64,000 nucleotides of DNA from Dillenia suffruticosa (Eukaryota; Streptophyta; Magnoliopsida; Dilleniales; Dilleniaceae). Below, piece after piece: positions 23,254-36,005 of the stretch. The notes below the pieces were generated by a model. The model made no database searches, was not told the origin of the DNA, and saw only the letters and a program-made list of their open reading frames with translations. Position 1 is the first letter of the stretch. Each line of letters starts with the position of its first letter. The position numbers and the translations under genes were made by a program. Location of the stretch: assembly GCA_033439265.1 (NCBI GenBank), contig JAVTVX010000034.1:12555001-12619000 (forward strand), given 5' to 3'.

Positions 23254-24464
23254 GTAATTTATGTTTCTGTACACATAATGTTGTTCAAGTAATTGTAAAG
23301 GTCAGAAAAGAAGGAATTTCTTTTGCAACTAAATATTCTCCCAAATCTTTGTCCCAGATCTGCAGGTAATGTTGTATTTAATTTATAATCTTGAATATTA
23401 TTGATCAATGTTATAAGCCTTTTGAAGTTGTATTAGGGACTGTTGTATAAGAAACCTTTCGAATATGTATTAGAGACTGCTCTATAAGTGAAGAATACAT
23501 GTTGCTCTATCTAGCCTCTTGTTCCGTATCAAAATAAGTCTTTCGTGGACAATAAGCTTACTTGTTTTTTTTTTTTTTTTTGAGTTTTTGTTTTCATGAC
23601 AATGGTATTGGGATGCCTCATATAGTTTGCATTATCATTATCATATGGTATCAAAAAAAGTTTAGTAACATTAATAGTACTTTTTCCTTTTACGTTTCCT
23701 CTTTGCTTCCCATTTTTGCATATTTTCTGCTAGGACATGAACTCGTAAGAATCGTTGTGTGCATCTTAGCAGTCAAACGCCTTTGTATGTCAATTCTTCT
23801 CCCACGTTTTCTTTGTTCCCCTATTGAATTCCTCTCTATTTGTAGTTCTTGTTGAATTCCTTGTTTGCCTCTCTCTCATCTTTGATTTTATTTGTGCTCA
23901 TCATAATTTAAATTGTTGGCCAGTCCTTGAAAATTGAGGAAGAACCCAGAAAAATTTTGACATGAATATACTCAAATTAGGTGTTAATTGAACCATTTTC
24001 ATAAATTCAAAGGTGCAATAAGTTGTAGAGAAACTATTTTTGGGTTTACTAAAATGGTTGTAGTGATAAATTCAGTGTTTGGATTTTGCATGGTGTTGAT
24101 CCCCATCTCTCATTGTGGTTATGATATCAGTTATCACCTTAAATATTTTAGCTGTTCCGCATGCATAATTATGCATTGCTTTCATCCGCATGCATTAATG
24201 TGGTTACGCTTTCAGGTAATGTCCCTGAAAGATTTGGTGCAACTTTTTTATAAAACAATTCCCTTCTTTTATGGTGTTCAAGTATTAGTAATAGTGCCTT
24301 AAGAATAATCATCTTCATAATTTGACAAAGTTGAAATATGGTATGAGGCAGAGAATCAATCTCTAGGGGAAGCTCTAGGAGAGGCAGTGAGAATAGTTAA
24401 GGGTCATTACCTGTAAGTAATATCCCCATCACCATTGTGCAGCCCGTCACCATTGAAGTTGAAA

Positions 24465-25630
24465 AGAGATTTTTATGTACCTAAGTTTTCTAAAAAGTTA
24501 ATTTTTGTTTTAAAACTTGTATATATGGATATTCTTTTCAATTTGACAATAAAATGATATTAACTTTTGGTTCAAATGTTGTTAGTATCTGTCCATTATT
24601 GGATAGACTATACAGTATTTATTTGAAAGATAATGTCTATTTAAACACAACACATATAGGAACTAAAAGATGTGTCATTGAGGAAAACTCTTTCATATTG
24701 TGATACAGGAGATTTGGACATATTTTCATAAAGAGATTCAAAAAGTTCGTAAAGATTGGTACTTGATACCCTAAATTTTAGCAACATGGGACTTGTGTGA
24801 ATTGCATTAAGGATACTGCATTAAGAGTAAGCAAACCAATAAATCTCAAAAGGGTGCCAAGAACAGTTTAAATTTACTTGAAATCATACATTTTAACATT
24901 TAGACTCCAGACACAGACTTGTATGGTTAAAGATATTTCATCTCATTTATAAATAACTATTCACAATATATGTATTTTACTTTTTTTGATCCAAAGACAA
25001 ATTATTAAGTGTTTTTAAGGTTTTCATGGCAGAAGTAGAGAGACAATATGACAAGAGATTTTCATGTACCTAAGTTTTCTAAAAAATTAATTTCTATTTC
25101 AAAACTTATACAATATGGATATTCTTTCCAATTTGATAATAAAATGACATTAATTTTCAGTTCAAATGTCATCAGCACCGGTCCATTATTGGATAGACTA
25201 TACAGTGTTTATTTGCAAGACAATCCTATTTAAATATAACACATATAGGAACTAAAAGAGCTATCATTGAGAAAAACTTTTTTTTGTTGTAACATAGGAG
25301 ATGGGGACATGTTTTCATAAAGAGATTTAAAAAGTTCGTAAAGATGGATACTTGATCCTTTAAATTTTAGCGATTTTGAGATTTGTGTGAACTACATTAA
25401 GGGTACTGCATTAAGAGTAAGCAAACCAATAAATCTCAAAGGGTACCAAGAAGAGTTCAAATTTACTTGAAATCATATATATGGACGTTTATACTTGAGG
25501 TATGGACTTGTATGGTCAAAGATATTTCATCTCATTTATAGATAACTACTCATGATATATGTTTTTTTATCTGTTTCGAGCCAAAGATGAATCATTAAGG
25601 GCCTTCGAGGTTTTCATGGCAAAGGTAAAA
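24465..25630 (+). repeat. 590-bp tandem duplication inside copia pol
   Basis: The segment starting AGAGATTTTYATGTACC at 24465 recurs at 25053. Both copies run through TATTGGATAGACTATACAGT, GTACTGCATTAAGAGTAAGC and ATTTCATCTCATTTATA to TTTTCATGGCAGAAGTA (about 25021) or TTTTCATGGCAAAGGTA (about 25611). Each copy encodes the GAG-pre-integrase/HHCC region; copy 2 retains LWHRRWGHVS. Both copies carry independent mutations, so the duplication is not recent. Confidence 0.85.
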
Positions 25631-27950
25631 AAAACAATTTGGCAAGCAAAAAAAAAATTGAAAAATCAGATAAATATGAAGAATACTTTGGAAGGTATAC
25701 GGAGAATGGATAAACACCATATCCATTTACAAAGTTCTTTCAAGAGAATGAAATTATTACCCAATCTACTATGTCTAATTCATTTGACAAGAATGGGATA
25801 ACTGAAAGAAAGAACATGATGGCTACCTCCAAAATACCTAAGCTCTTGTCGATCGAGACCCTTAAAACGGCAATGTACATATTAAATAGGTTTCAACCAA
25901 AACTATTGTCAAAACTCTATTTGAATTATTCAAGGGTTGAAAATTCAGTTTGCGATATGTACGCATTTTGGGGATGCCATGCAGAAATAAGGTTTTACAA
26001 TCTACAAGAGAAAAAACTAAATCCAAGAACCATAAGTGAATATTTCATCCGCTATGCCGATAGATCCAAAGGGTATACATTTTGTTGTCCATCCTACCAT
26101 GTTAGATTTGTTGAATCTAAAAATACTAAACTTTTAAAAAATGATTTGATTAATATGAGTGATTATCTTCAGGACTTAGTTCCTGAAGAGGGTCCATCAA
26201 GTGTCTCATCTAACTTATGTGACAAGTTGGTTGTCATACAAAATATCCCTAAAAACCCATCGATATTAATCAAGATATAAATGATAATGAATGAATTCCA
26301 CAAAATATTAATCTAGATCAAGTTGGGAAATCTTCTCTTACAGTGAATATTGAACCAATATTAAGAAAATCTAATCAAAATAGAAGGTCAGCTATATCCA
26401 GAGATTACTTAGTATATTTTCAGGAGTCTAACTACAATATTGGAGCCATAAATGATCCGAAAATATTTTCTCAAGCCACGAGCTCCAATAATTTGAGTTT
26501 ATGACTAGATGCCATGAAAGATGAGATAAATTTCATTAGGAACAACGAAGTTTGAGCCCTTGTAGAGTTGCCTAATGGAGCTAAAACCATTGGTTGTAAG
26601 TGGGTCTTCAAGATAAAGACTGACTCATTAGACAATATAGAGAAATATAAGGTCAGACTCATTGCTAAAAGATTCACTCAAAGGGAATGAACTGACTCCT
26701 TGGAGACATTCTCTTTGATTTCTAAGAAGAATTCCTTCTGTATTATTTTGGCATTTGTTACACATTTGGATTTATAATCATAACAAATTGATATGAAAAC
26801 GGCATTCTTCAATAGTGAACTAGAGGAAGAGGTTTATATGCGACAAGCTGAAGGATTCTCTTCTGATGGTAGTAAGCATTTAGTATGCAATATCAAGAAA
26901 TTCATATATGGATTGAAACAATCCTCCCATCGATGATATTTAAAATTCCATAATGTCATTGTTTCATCTAGTTTTGAAGAAAACATTATGAATCAATATA
27001 TATACTTTAAGGTTAGTAAGAGCAAATTTTATTTCCTTGTCATATGTATGAATGAAATATTACTTGCTACCAATGATAAAGAGATGTTGTATAAAATGAA
27101 ACAATTCTTATCTAAGAACTTTAAAATAAAAGATTTAGATAATATATCTTATGTCATTAACATAAAAATATATCGAGAGAGATCCCATAATATTCTGAGA
27201 CTATCTTAAGAAATCTGTATCAAGAAAATTCTTAAGAGATACAAAATGGAGAATTATTTACTGAGTATAGCTCTGATTGTCAAAATAGATAGGTTCAATG
27301 TAAACCAATACCCCAAGATGGATTTGAAAAGATAACAGATGGCTAACATCACATATGCTTCTGTAGTTGGAAATCTAATGTATACATAAGTCTGTAAAAA
27401 GCATGATATAACACATGCAATAAGGATGTTAAGGAGATATCAAAATAACCTAGATTTAAAACATTGAAAGGTTGTAAAGAATGTGTTGAGATATTTATAA
27501 GATACCAAGTACTACATGCTTACATACAAAAGAACCGATAACTTGGAAATGGTCAGATATTTGGATTCAAACTTTGTCAGCTGTGTTGACTCTCGAAAAT
27601 CATCATGTTACATCTTTATGATGACCGGTGGAACTGTATCATGGAAAAATACTAAGAAAACATTGACTGCAACCTCCATAATGGAAGCTGAGTTCATGGC
27701 ATATTTTGAGGTCACGTTGCAAATTGTATGGTTAAGGATTTTCATATTTGGGTTTAGAATTTTGGTATCTGTACCTAATCTATTACGTTTATTTTGAGAC
27801 AATTTAACTGCTATATATTTAGTTAAAAATAATAAGAGTGGTAGTTGAACTAAGTAATTTGACATAAATTATTTAATCATTAAAGAACGCATATTGGAAA
27901 ATAAAATTATAATTCAATACATTAGTACTGATTGTAACTAAAGGTATGTC
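24465..27950 (+). mobile_element. Dead Ty1/copia retrotransposon (pol region)
   Basis: Copia domains in order on the plus strand: GAG-pre-integrase and integrase N-terminus (twice, see the tandem duplication), integrase core remnants with EYFIRYADRSKGYTF (to about 26280), reverse transcriptase with GCKWVFKIKTDS, KTAFFNSELEEEVYM and FIYGLKQSS (about 26500-27200), RNase H with SWKNTKKTLTATSIMEAEF (about 27500-27750), and a tail resembling the usual ERVLEKK...EHIST block (to about 27950). Many stops and frameshifts are present. The YVDD catalytic box reads CMNE. I found no primer-binding site, polypurine tract or LTR pair. Confidence 0.85.
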
Positions 27951-28369
27951 TCTAAATAAATTTAGGGATTATATTATAAATATGGACATAAGAATCTATA
28001 TGAATGAAACACTTATTTGAATTTTTCTCAATAAAATTGTGCACATATTTGATTTTGAGGTAAATTCATGAGGTTAGATTCTGAATAAATATGGAGTTTA
28101 TTCATAAAGTGTAAGGTTCTGTTCTTAGAAAATATTAAAACATGCATTTTCATTTGCATTTTTATTTATCACGTTTAAATTCTTTTGCATCGCATTGTGA
28201 TAAATTAGATATACTATGATTTTAGATGCATTTGTGATACATATTTCGATTTTTATATTTATGATTCTAAGTAGAGATTAAATATATTAAAATTAGCATA
28301 GATTATGGAATATATTGGCTTGTGAAACGATCGAAAAAGAATGCAACAAGAGAACCGAATTAGAGTTTT

Positions 28370-30420
28370 GTATGAGACCCACAAAAGAAAAGGAAAAGGA
28401 AAATAAAAGGAAAAAAAATAAAAATAAAAATAAAAATAATTTTGAATACCATGGCACATCATCGCCCATCACATGACACCCTTATCTTTGACACGTCACC
28501 ATGTTTGGGCCCCATATTCCACTTTGGTACAGAGATAGAGATGGAGAAAGAACTCAAAACTTAACATCAATCATCCAAAATATTCTTTCTTGGATTTCAT
28601 GTTCCTTCGCCAAAAACTCACCCTAACCTCCATTAAAACAACCATTTAAGATTGAAATAACACAATTCCATCTATATATATATATTAACCCTAGCATTTG
28701 GGAAGTGAAAGCAAGTATAGAACACCTATAAAACCAGCTAAAAATACAAGGAAAGTTTGAAGAGAAATAAATGTAAACTCAAAGGAATAATTATAAATTT
28801 GAGACAAGTACCTTTTATGTATTTGTTAAATTGATTCTTAATAATATTATAGAATATATTTTTGATATAATGTATTATTGGAATTTGGAGGAAATGAATT
28901 AGGTAAAAGGGAATCTTGTTCTTGAATGAAACCCTAAAAATTTTATATACTGTATAGCCTAATCATGCCCTATTTTTTATTCAATATCTATTTCTGCGCA
29001 ACTCCAAATCGAGTATGGTTTTCTTCTAATAAAACTATACTCTCATACCTTTAAAATGATATAATATTCAAGGAGTTTTGTAAAGAATTCGATTTTTTGT
29101 GAATTTTTTAATAACATGATTTATGAATAAAAACTATTCTATTCACAGCACGACCATGTTCTATTGTTTATTCAATATCCTTTTCTGCACAACTGCAAAT
29201 TGAGTAAGATTTTCTTTTAAAAAAACTAGACTTCCAAATCTTTAAAATGAAAGATAACTCTAGAAATTTCATTGCAAAATAAACTTTTGGTGAATTTTCA
29301 AAATGGCACGTTCTCTGTAAAAAATCCTGTTTCTGTATGTTTTTGTGCTGAATTTTGCTTCAATTTTGAGCAACCTTCTAGACTGAATTAGCTAAACTCT
29401 AAATATAGAAATTGTAGTCATACCTCTTATCTTTAAATGTCCACTGAAATCACCTCAATCTGATATATGCAAAAGAAATAATGTTAATTTTTCTATAACT
29501 GCATAAGTTATATTGTGAATTTTGAGTTTAACATTGTTTGATATGGTGTTCTTTGTACGAATAGGTGTTAAATCTTGCTATGAATTCTATGTAATCCTTG
29601 TGATGAATTGGAATATGTGATTATTACTCATGTGAATATGAAATAATATGATGAGAAAGTGATACTACGGTGATTTCTCCGAAAACTTTGTGAAGCCTAC
29701 AGGCTTAACTTAATGAGTACAATCGGTATATGAAGTCCTGAAAGTTTTGTGAATCTTGCGGGCAAAATTCAAGGAACTATGGACATATCTCTTCTTCCTA
29801 CGATAGTAGAATTAGAAGCAGGTGAAGTGTTTGAGGTATCTAACCCAAAAAGATCTAGATTTCATTTAGAAATACCGAATTTTGGCTTATTCTTCCAGAC
29901 CTTCATACACTAGCTTGGTTCAATATTTTATTCCTTTATTTATATATTAATTTAAATTGGAACAACAAAGATAAAGAGGATAATAAATCTAGAGTCATAA
30001 TTGCTCATATTCTTTTAGGATTGATTGAAATAACGTGTTTCTCTTGTATACCCTTCAATGTCATGCTATTGCATGCTGATATTGATATTTCTATACTTGC
30101 TCACCTGACATGCATACTATTGATTTCCTGTGTACTTGTTCAGCTTATGCTGACTCCTATATCTTCATTTTCAGGTGAATTGGGAGATGAGATGGAAGTC
30201 CAAGGTAGAGACATTTGAGTTGAAAGATTTAGATCCCTACCCATCGTGGGACCCCTTTTATTTTGTTTGAGACATGTAATTATTTATTTTCTTTTTAATA
30301 GTTTGGGATATATTTCTATATAAATGTATAGTTTTGACACATAAAAACCTATTATATAAACTTTGTGGATATGATATTCAGATACTATAACACGTTATGA
30401 TGGGCGGTCAGGAGGGCTAT
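28370..30420 (+). repeat. Probable Ty3/gypsy LTR-like block, limits uncertain
   Basis: Non-coding sequence with the flavour of chromovirus LTRs: GGGCCCCATATTCCAC near 28506, TATATATATATATTAACCCTAG near 28672, and a GGTGAATTGGGAGATGAGATGGA motif near 30173 followed by a T-rich tail. An internal unit beginning CATGYYCTATT repeats at 28964 and 29155, about 190 bases apart. One part loosely resembles 33040-33130 of the solo LTR. I cannot fix TG/CA ends or a target duplication. It could instead be the copia 3' LTR or another repeat. Confidence 0.35.
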
Positions 30421-31167
30421 TGGTGCTAGTTTGTTTGATAAAGGATGTGTCATATTAATCTGGATTAAGTTTCCTATTAATCCCAGGTGATTAAATAGTC
30501 ACTGAATATGGGAGACTCTTTTGATATTTTATTTGGAAGAAAAAAGTAACTTATTTTTTTTTTAATATAAATCTCCTTCCATATTATCACACATGGGGAG
30601 TGGACTATCGCAAATTTAGACATCGCATTTCAATTGGATTGATTGTTTCTATATTTGCATGTTTATCTCCTTTTGCTAGAGGGTGCAACTCATGAATAAT
30701 GGGTCGTCAAATAAAGTAAATGTCACCATAAAATTAGAAAATGAAATATATTATGGTATACGAAAAGTAATACTCTATTCTAGCAGATTTATCGTCCTAA
30801 TTCGTGTGCTCTATTTTCATAAAGATATAATTGGAAATATTTTTAAGTTATTTACTAGATTAAGTAGAAAAATATTAGAATTTTTTAATTTAATGCCAAA
30901 ATTTATGAGAGGATCCTATTAAATGGAAAAAATATAATCGAAGGGAAGAAAATGTGGATCAAAATGAATGATTTTTTGAATTGGGAATGGATGTGGTTGG
31001 AATTTTGTGGCCCATACAAATCTTAATCACATTCTCACGTTTTTCCATTTTGGATTGGTTTAAATTTTTTCTTAATGTGTTTAGTATTAATTGTTGGTGG
31101 CAATTAAATTGTTTGAATGATGTATGATAGTTCACAACTATTAAAAACCTTTCCCGGAGTAGAGGAT
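30421..31167. other. AT-rich spacer
   Basis: Nothing was recognised. Short open frames at 30683-30922 and 30959-31186 lack similarity to families I know. Confidence 0.4.
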
Positions 31168-31371
31168 CCCTAAATCCAAATTTCATGACTACATACCATC
31201 TATTGAGTGAATTTTAGAGTTTAGAAGAGTTTCTATATATCCAAATGATCATTTTGGTGCTTTTACAATCATCAAAGGTGAAGAACAGAGCATGATCAGA
31301 GGTAAGTCAAATCCTCTTTTTCGATTCCGCTTTATTTTAACTCATTTTTTACATTAAAAGTGTGTATTAGG
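31168..31371 (+). repeat. Left part of the split 0.2-kb repeat
   Basis: Homologous to 15811-15996. It is interrupted after ATTAGG at 31371 by the solo LTR and resumes at 34958. Confidence 0.8.
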
Positions 31372-31415
31372 TGTAACACCGACACTGCGGTATCCGTAGA
31401 AGAGTACCATTTTCG

Positions 31416-31417
<2 letters not shown>

Positions 31418-31451
<34 letters not shown>
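31418..31451. repeat. TA microsatellite in the solo LTR
   Basis: About 32 bases of alternating TA shortly after the LTR's left end. Confidence 0.9.
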
Positions 31452-31453
<2 letters not shown>

Positions 31454-31763
31454 GAGATATTCGTCGGTTCATTATATAGAGAGAGATTTTTTTATTTAAA
31501 TTTGATTTTTGATTTTGGGGTATTGAAATTAAATTTTTTTGTATATTTTAATTTGTCGAATCTGCAAATCGAAATAAATCACATTTTTATGAAATTCGCA
31601 TTTCTAATGAAATATGGGTGTAAAAATATATATGCACAAATATATATATATAATTATTAAAAAAACAGTGGGGAGGAGACGCAGCGTTTTGCTTCAAAAC
31701 GCTGCGTCCCCAAGGAATTAGGGTGAAACCCTAATTCCCCTTCTCTCTCATCCCGTCTCTTCG

Positions 31764-31800
<37 letters not shown>

Positions 31801-32029
31801 TCGACTTTTCCTCTTCCGCGGCCGTTTATCTTCCTCCACCACAGTTGATCGTCTTCCTCCGCCGTGTGCCACCGCCACCCTCTCCCTCTCTGTCTTCTCT
31901 CTCTACCCCGCTCACTGTCTCTCTCTATTTCGTTCTCTCTCTCTTCGGCTTCGCCCAAATCCGCCGCCTCGCATCCCTCCGCCGCGAGTCGCAACCGATC
32001 GTGCCTTTCCTCCCGCGAGCATCGCCTTC

Positions 32030-32580
32030 CGCCACAGCGCGCGACTGCAGCGCCTTCTGTAGCGCGATCTCCCCAGCCCGAGCCGAGCGAGCCCCTGCGC
32101 GATCCACCCAGCGCGAGCACGATCGCGCCCCTACGCGATCCTCCCCGTGCGAACACAGCGCGACCCAGTCTACGAGCAGGACCCGGCCGCGAGCGCGAGC
32201 CAGCCCACGAGGAGGACCCAGCTTGGGAGCGCGAGCCAGCCAATGAGCGCGAGCCAGCCCGTGCACGAGCCAACGTATGAGCGCACACCAGCACACGAAC
32301 GCGCACCAGCCCACTAGCCACTGCCGCCCCGCAAGCCCATCAGCCACAGGCCCGCCAGCCGCAGGCCCATCAGCCATAGGCCCGCCAGCCCGTAGGCCCA
32401 TTAGCTGCAGGCCCGCCAACCTACAGCCCGCAAGCCCATCTGCCCGCAGGCCTGCCGGCCCACTAGCTCACTGGCCCACAGACAGTGAGCCCGCAAGCCG
32501 AAGCCCACTGGCCCGCTAACCCATGAACCCACAAGCCCGCTGTAGCCCGCGACAGCCCGTGACAACCCACGAACCTCCAC
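32030..32580 (+). repeat. GC-rich segment with degenerate GCCCGC/CAGCCC repeats
   Basis: A GC island in an otherwise AT-rich window. Short units such as GCCCGCCAGCC, GCAGGCCC and ATCAGCC recur many times, especially at 32310-32560. Open frames occur in most phases on both strands because stop codons are rare in such sequence. The resulting Pro/Ala/Arg or Gly-rich frames are not credible genes. Confidence 0.75.
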
Positions 32581-33728
32581 GTAGGTAACTGATTTAGGGT
32601 TTTGTTTCCGATCTAAGTGTTTGAACCTAACTAATAAACCCTATCTTGATAGGTAGCATTTCAGATCTTGGTGTGATCGAAGAGACATTCGGATAAAGTT
32701 CTGCGATCCGAGAAAAACCTTAGGTGAGTGATTTCAGACCCATTCGATTTGGCTATCGAATTTAGGGTAAATTTAAAATAAAAAATCTTGTATATATTAG
32801 AATGTACACTAAATTCTAAATGAATACATTTTTGGACATTATATGCGACTCATTAGGCTAAGTGTAGGAATTTATATAAAATGAGACTGTTCAGAATGAT
32901 AGAATCAAATTAAGTTGATTTCAATAGTTTTCCTTGGAGTTTAAATTGACCTATGTATGAAAATAGTCAGAAATTGGAATCTGAGTGCAAGGGTTGATGC
33001 AGTCTTTCTCATTATAAATTGTTTTGCTTATAGGTAATTTAAATACGATCTCCGTATTATGAAAATAGACTCATATACCTTGAAAATGACATATGACTTG
33101 AAACATTTGGATGGAAATCGAAAAATATATGATTTTTCAAAAAATTTTCATTTTATAGGAAAATTATTTATTTTAAGGATTATTTCCGATCTTGAGTGGT
33201 TTTAGGGTTAAATTTGATTTGGTTTAAAGATACGTTAATTGTTTATAAATGAAATGTAACTGATGATATTAGAGTGTATTCATAAATTGAAGAGTTAAGG
33301 TTTGTACAAAGTTAGGGAAAATGGATAAACCCTATAATACTTGAAATTTGATATTAAATTGTGATAATCTGATTAGGTTGATTTTTTTGGAGAATCGAGT
33401 AGTCAAATTGGATTTGTTTTGAAAATAGGGAGTGAACACCCTTCCTAGAACGGTGAGTGAGATTTTGACATCTTCTATTGATTGACAGATAATATTTTAC
33501 CGATTTTCAATCGACTCGATTTTTATACGTGTAAAAACTGAATGTTTGGATTTTAATAAGTATATGTACATATTTTTGTGACCATTGGAGTGTCCCAACT
33601 GCTGATTTTATAGATTATGCATCCATGAGTTTGATAACTGATATTGTGCCACCTTTTTGACATATTGACATATTTTAATAATTCTATTGTATTGGCACGT
33701 AATTTTAAATGGATTTACATGTACTATT

Positions 33729-33840
33729 TGGGCTATACGCCCGGCCGATATTATGTTATGATGCATGGGGCTGTATGCCCGACCGACGTGATGATGTGAT
33801 GCATGGGGCCACGTGCTTGGCTGACTTGGTGATATGGTGA
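33729..33840 (+). repeat. Three imperfect ~38-bp tandem units in the solo LTR
   Basis: Units begin GGGCTATACGCCCGGCCGA, GGGCTGTATGCCCGACCGA and GGGCCACGTGCTTGGCTGA; the first two end GATGCAT before the next begins. They are diverged, and an array of this style is common in plant gypsy LTRs. Confidence 0.7.
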
Positions 33841-34957
33841 TATGTTTCCTATAGTATTCCGTAATTACGAAGGTCATTTGGTAGAGGCATCCCTTTGTGC
33901 CCGAATATACTTCGGCCGTAGGTATCCGCCAAATCATCATGTGTATAGATGTCCTAGGTTGACTCTCATTAGGGAGGGCGTGAGTTTACCTCTGTCTAGC
34001 ACTGGGCGGGACACCATACACGGCCGACTATATATATATGTATCATTATTATTATTTACAAGCTAATTGGAGTAGTCTGTGGCCAATATTGGGGTAGAGA
34101 GTCATTATTTGATATTTGCATAGTGAAAACCCCCAATGCATCCGTTCTTGGTCTAGGTAGACCATTGCCGGGATTGTTTGTTCAGTCAGCTCTACATATG
34201 TAACTTGATACATGGATGGATGCATATGTTATTTTCTGATATGTGTCTTGAGATATGTTTTATTCTGATACAGTACATTATTTTCGTATACTCGATATTT
34301 TGTTACATGGTTTGACACTCCAAATTCACCCTTGATATTGATAGCACGAGATCAATCCTCTCACTTGCTGAGTATCCTCCCATAAATACTCACCCCTCAC
34401 TTTCTTCCCACAGGATTAGTCTTGAACTAAAAAAAAATTATTGTGTTGCGAGTGGAATTGATAATACGGGGTTTGGGTATGGATGTTACCATATCTTCCG
34501 TTACGATTATTGGAGATTTTAGTTTGATAAATATATTCATTTATTTATTTTTGGGATGACTGTATAATTTATATATATTTATTTATGAAACTCTCATAAT
34601 TTATTTGCATTGAGACGATTGTACGTATTTGAATGTCAGTTGGGGCAAAAAATTTAGGTCCGCTCGGTGTGCCGGCTGCTCATACTCTAGTTGGGCATGA
34701 CAGTAGAGGTTTGTGGCTATATCTGTTAGAAATTTTTATAGTTTTACATTGTTCTGGATGTTGGCTGTGGCATTGGTTGATTTTGGAGAGGTCGAGATGG
34801 CCATTTTTTATTTTACAGGATGAATGTTAATATACAGGTCAAATTGTATTTGGGAGACCTCCGAAATATGGAGAGTTTCTATCTGATTTTCTATAAAAAT
34901 ATAGCCGACATTCAGAGTAACGGGCGGCTGTTCATGACCCCGGTTCGGGGCGTGACA

Positions 34958-34982
34958 TCAGGATTGTCATATATTCTAACAT
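34958..34982 (+). repeat. Right part of the split 0.2-kb repeat
   Basis: CAGGATTGTCATATATTCTAAC continues the homology to 15993-16015 after the solo-LTR insertion. Clear similarity ends after CTAACATG. Confidence 0.75.
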
Positions 34983-35969
34983 GAAAAGTTATAATATTTT
35001 TTTTGTTTTCACCTTCGTATCTAGAATTTATCCAATTAATCCGAATCGAGTACTGTGAGACATATTTTTAGGGGTTCACTCTTTCAAATTTTTTTTTATC
35101 ATTCTCACGCTCTCATTCTTTGGATTTTTAAATTAGACAACATTTTGGATTATGTTCGGATGAGCTACAGGGGAGAAATAAAACAACCATCGCATGCCAC
35201 ACATAAAAACAAATTTGAGTGGTGGGGTTCATGTCCCCATCCCGATTAAAAAGAAGAAGATGCTTTTCTATTGTGCTTTCACATTGGAGTGGAGTGGTAG
35301 TGCGTGGAGAGAGAGAGAGAGAGAGAGTACATAAAATACTGATTTGGGCACTCACGTTGAAACTTCCAAATTGACGTCCCACTTTAAAATATAATCACAT
35401 GTTGTTTGTGAAATTAATGTTCGTTCTGTATAGAACCAAGGACAAAGTTTTCACAAAAGAAAATGACAGATTAAACTTGTCCAAAATATTAACAGACACG
35501 TCTAATTCATAGAAATTGTCTTTTAGTTGCAAGAAATTACCACAAATGAACCCATGCCAACCAGAATGCAACTCTTATAATCTTAATGTTATTAGTTAAA
35601 TGTCAAGTTGCACAAAAACCAAAAGGGAACAAAAATGGATACCGAAATGATATAGAAAAAAAAATGTATTTTGTAAAAATATAAAAAATGAAAATATGTA
35701 GAAAATACATAAATATTAAAATTATAAGAAATTTTATGTAAATATTAATTATTTTATGAAAATAATAGAATAAATATCTTCTAAAATAAAAATAAAAAAT
35801 GATCAAAGATAAATAAAATCAAGAATAAAAACTATAATTAAATAAACAAATATTCATTAAATCAAACACATTTTATACTTACATAAAAAATAAATTAAAA
35901 AACAAATATAACTGATTAAACTAATTCTATATTATCACTATTATTCTCCCTACTTATATTTACAATTTC

Positions 35970-36005
<36 letters not shown>

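Larger units (their letters stand above)
31372..34957 (+). mobile_element. 3586-bp solo LTR of a Ty3/gypsy (chromovirus-like) element
   Basis: It starts TGTAACACCGACACTGCGG and ends CGGTTCGGGGCGTGACA, a terminal pair typical of plant chromovirus LTRs. Flanks TTAGG (31367-31371) and TCAGG (34958-34962) are a five-base target duplication with one mismatch. The uninterrupted paralogous site at 15992-15996 has a single TTAGG, fixing both ends. No gag, protease, RT or integrase is readable. Internal features are a TA run, a CT-rich then very GC-rich segment (31740-32580), repeats ending GATGCAT(GG) near 33730-33840, and the GCTGAGT...CTCACCCCTC stretch near 34368-34400 common in such LTRs. Recombination between two LTRs would leave exactly this. 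Confidence 0.8.

Noticed and set aside
24337..24420. VEIWYEAENQSLGEALGEAV as a further VPS4 exon
   Set aside because: Does not match the order or sequence of VPS4 exons that follow the P-loop; left unassigned.
31146..31166. CTTTCCCGGAGTAG as the missing right CACTA terminus
   Set aside because: Only a loose match to TTTTCCCGTAGTG, with no nearby CATCGGTAA/CCGACG-type subterminal repeats; probably chance.
31731..32519. Long overlapping Ala/Arg/Pro- and Gly/Trp-rich open frames on both strands
   Set aside because: They lie in the GC-rich, internally repetitive part of the solo LTR, where stops are rare in all frames. No domain, no splice context, and frames on opposite strands coincide.
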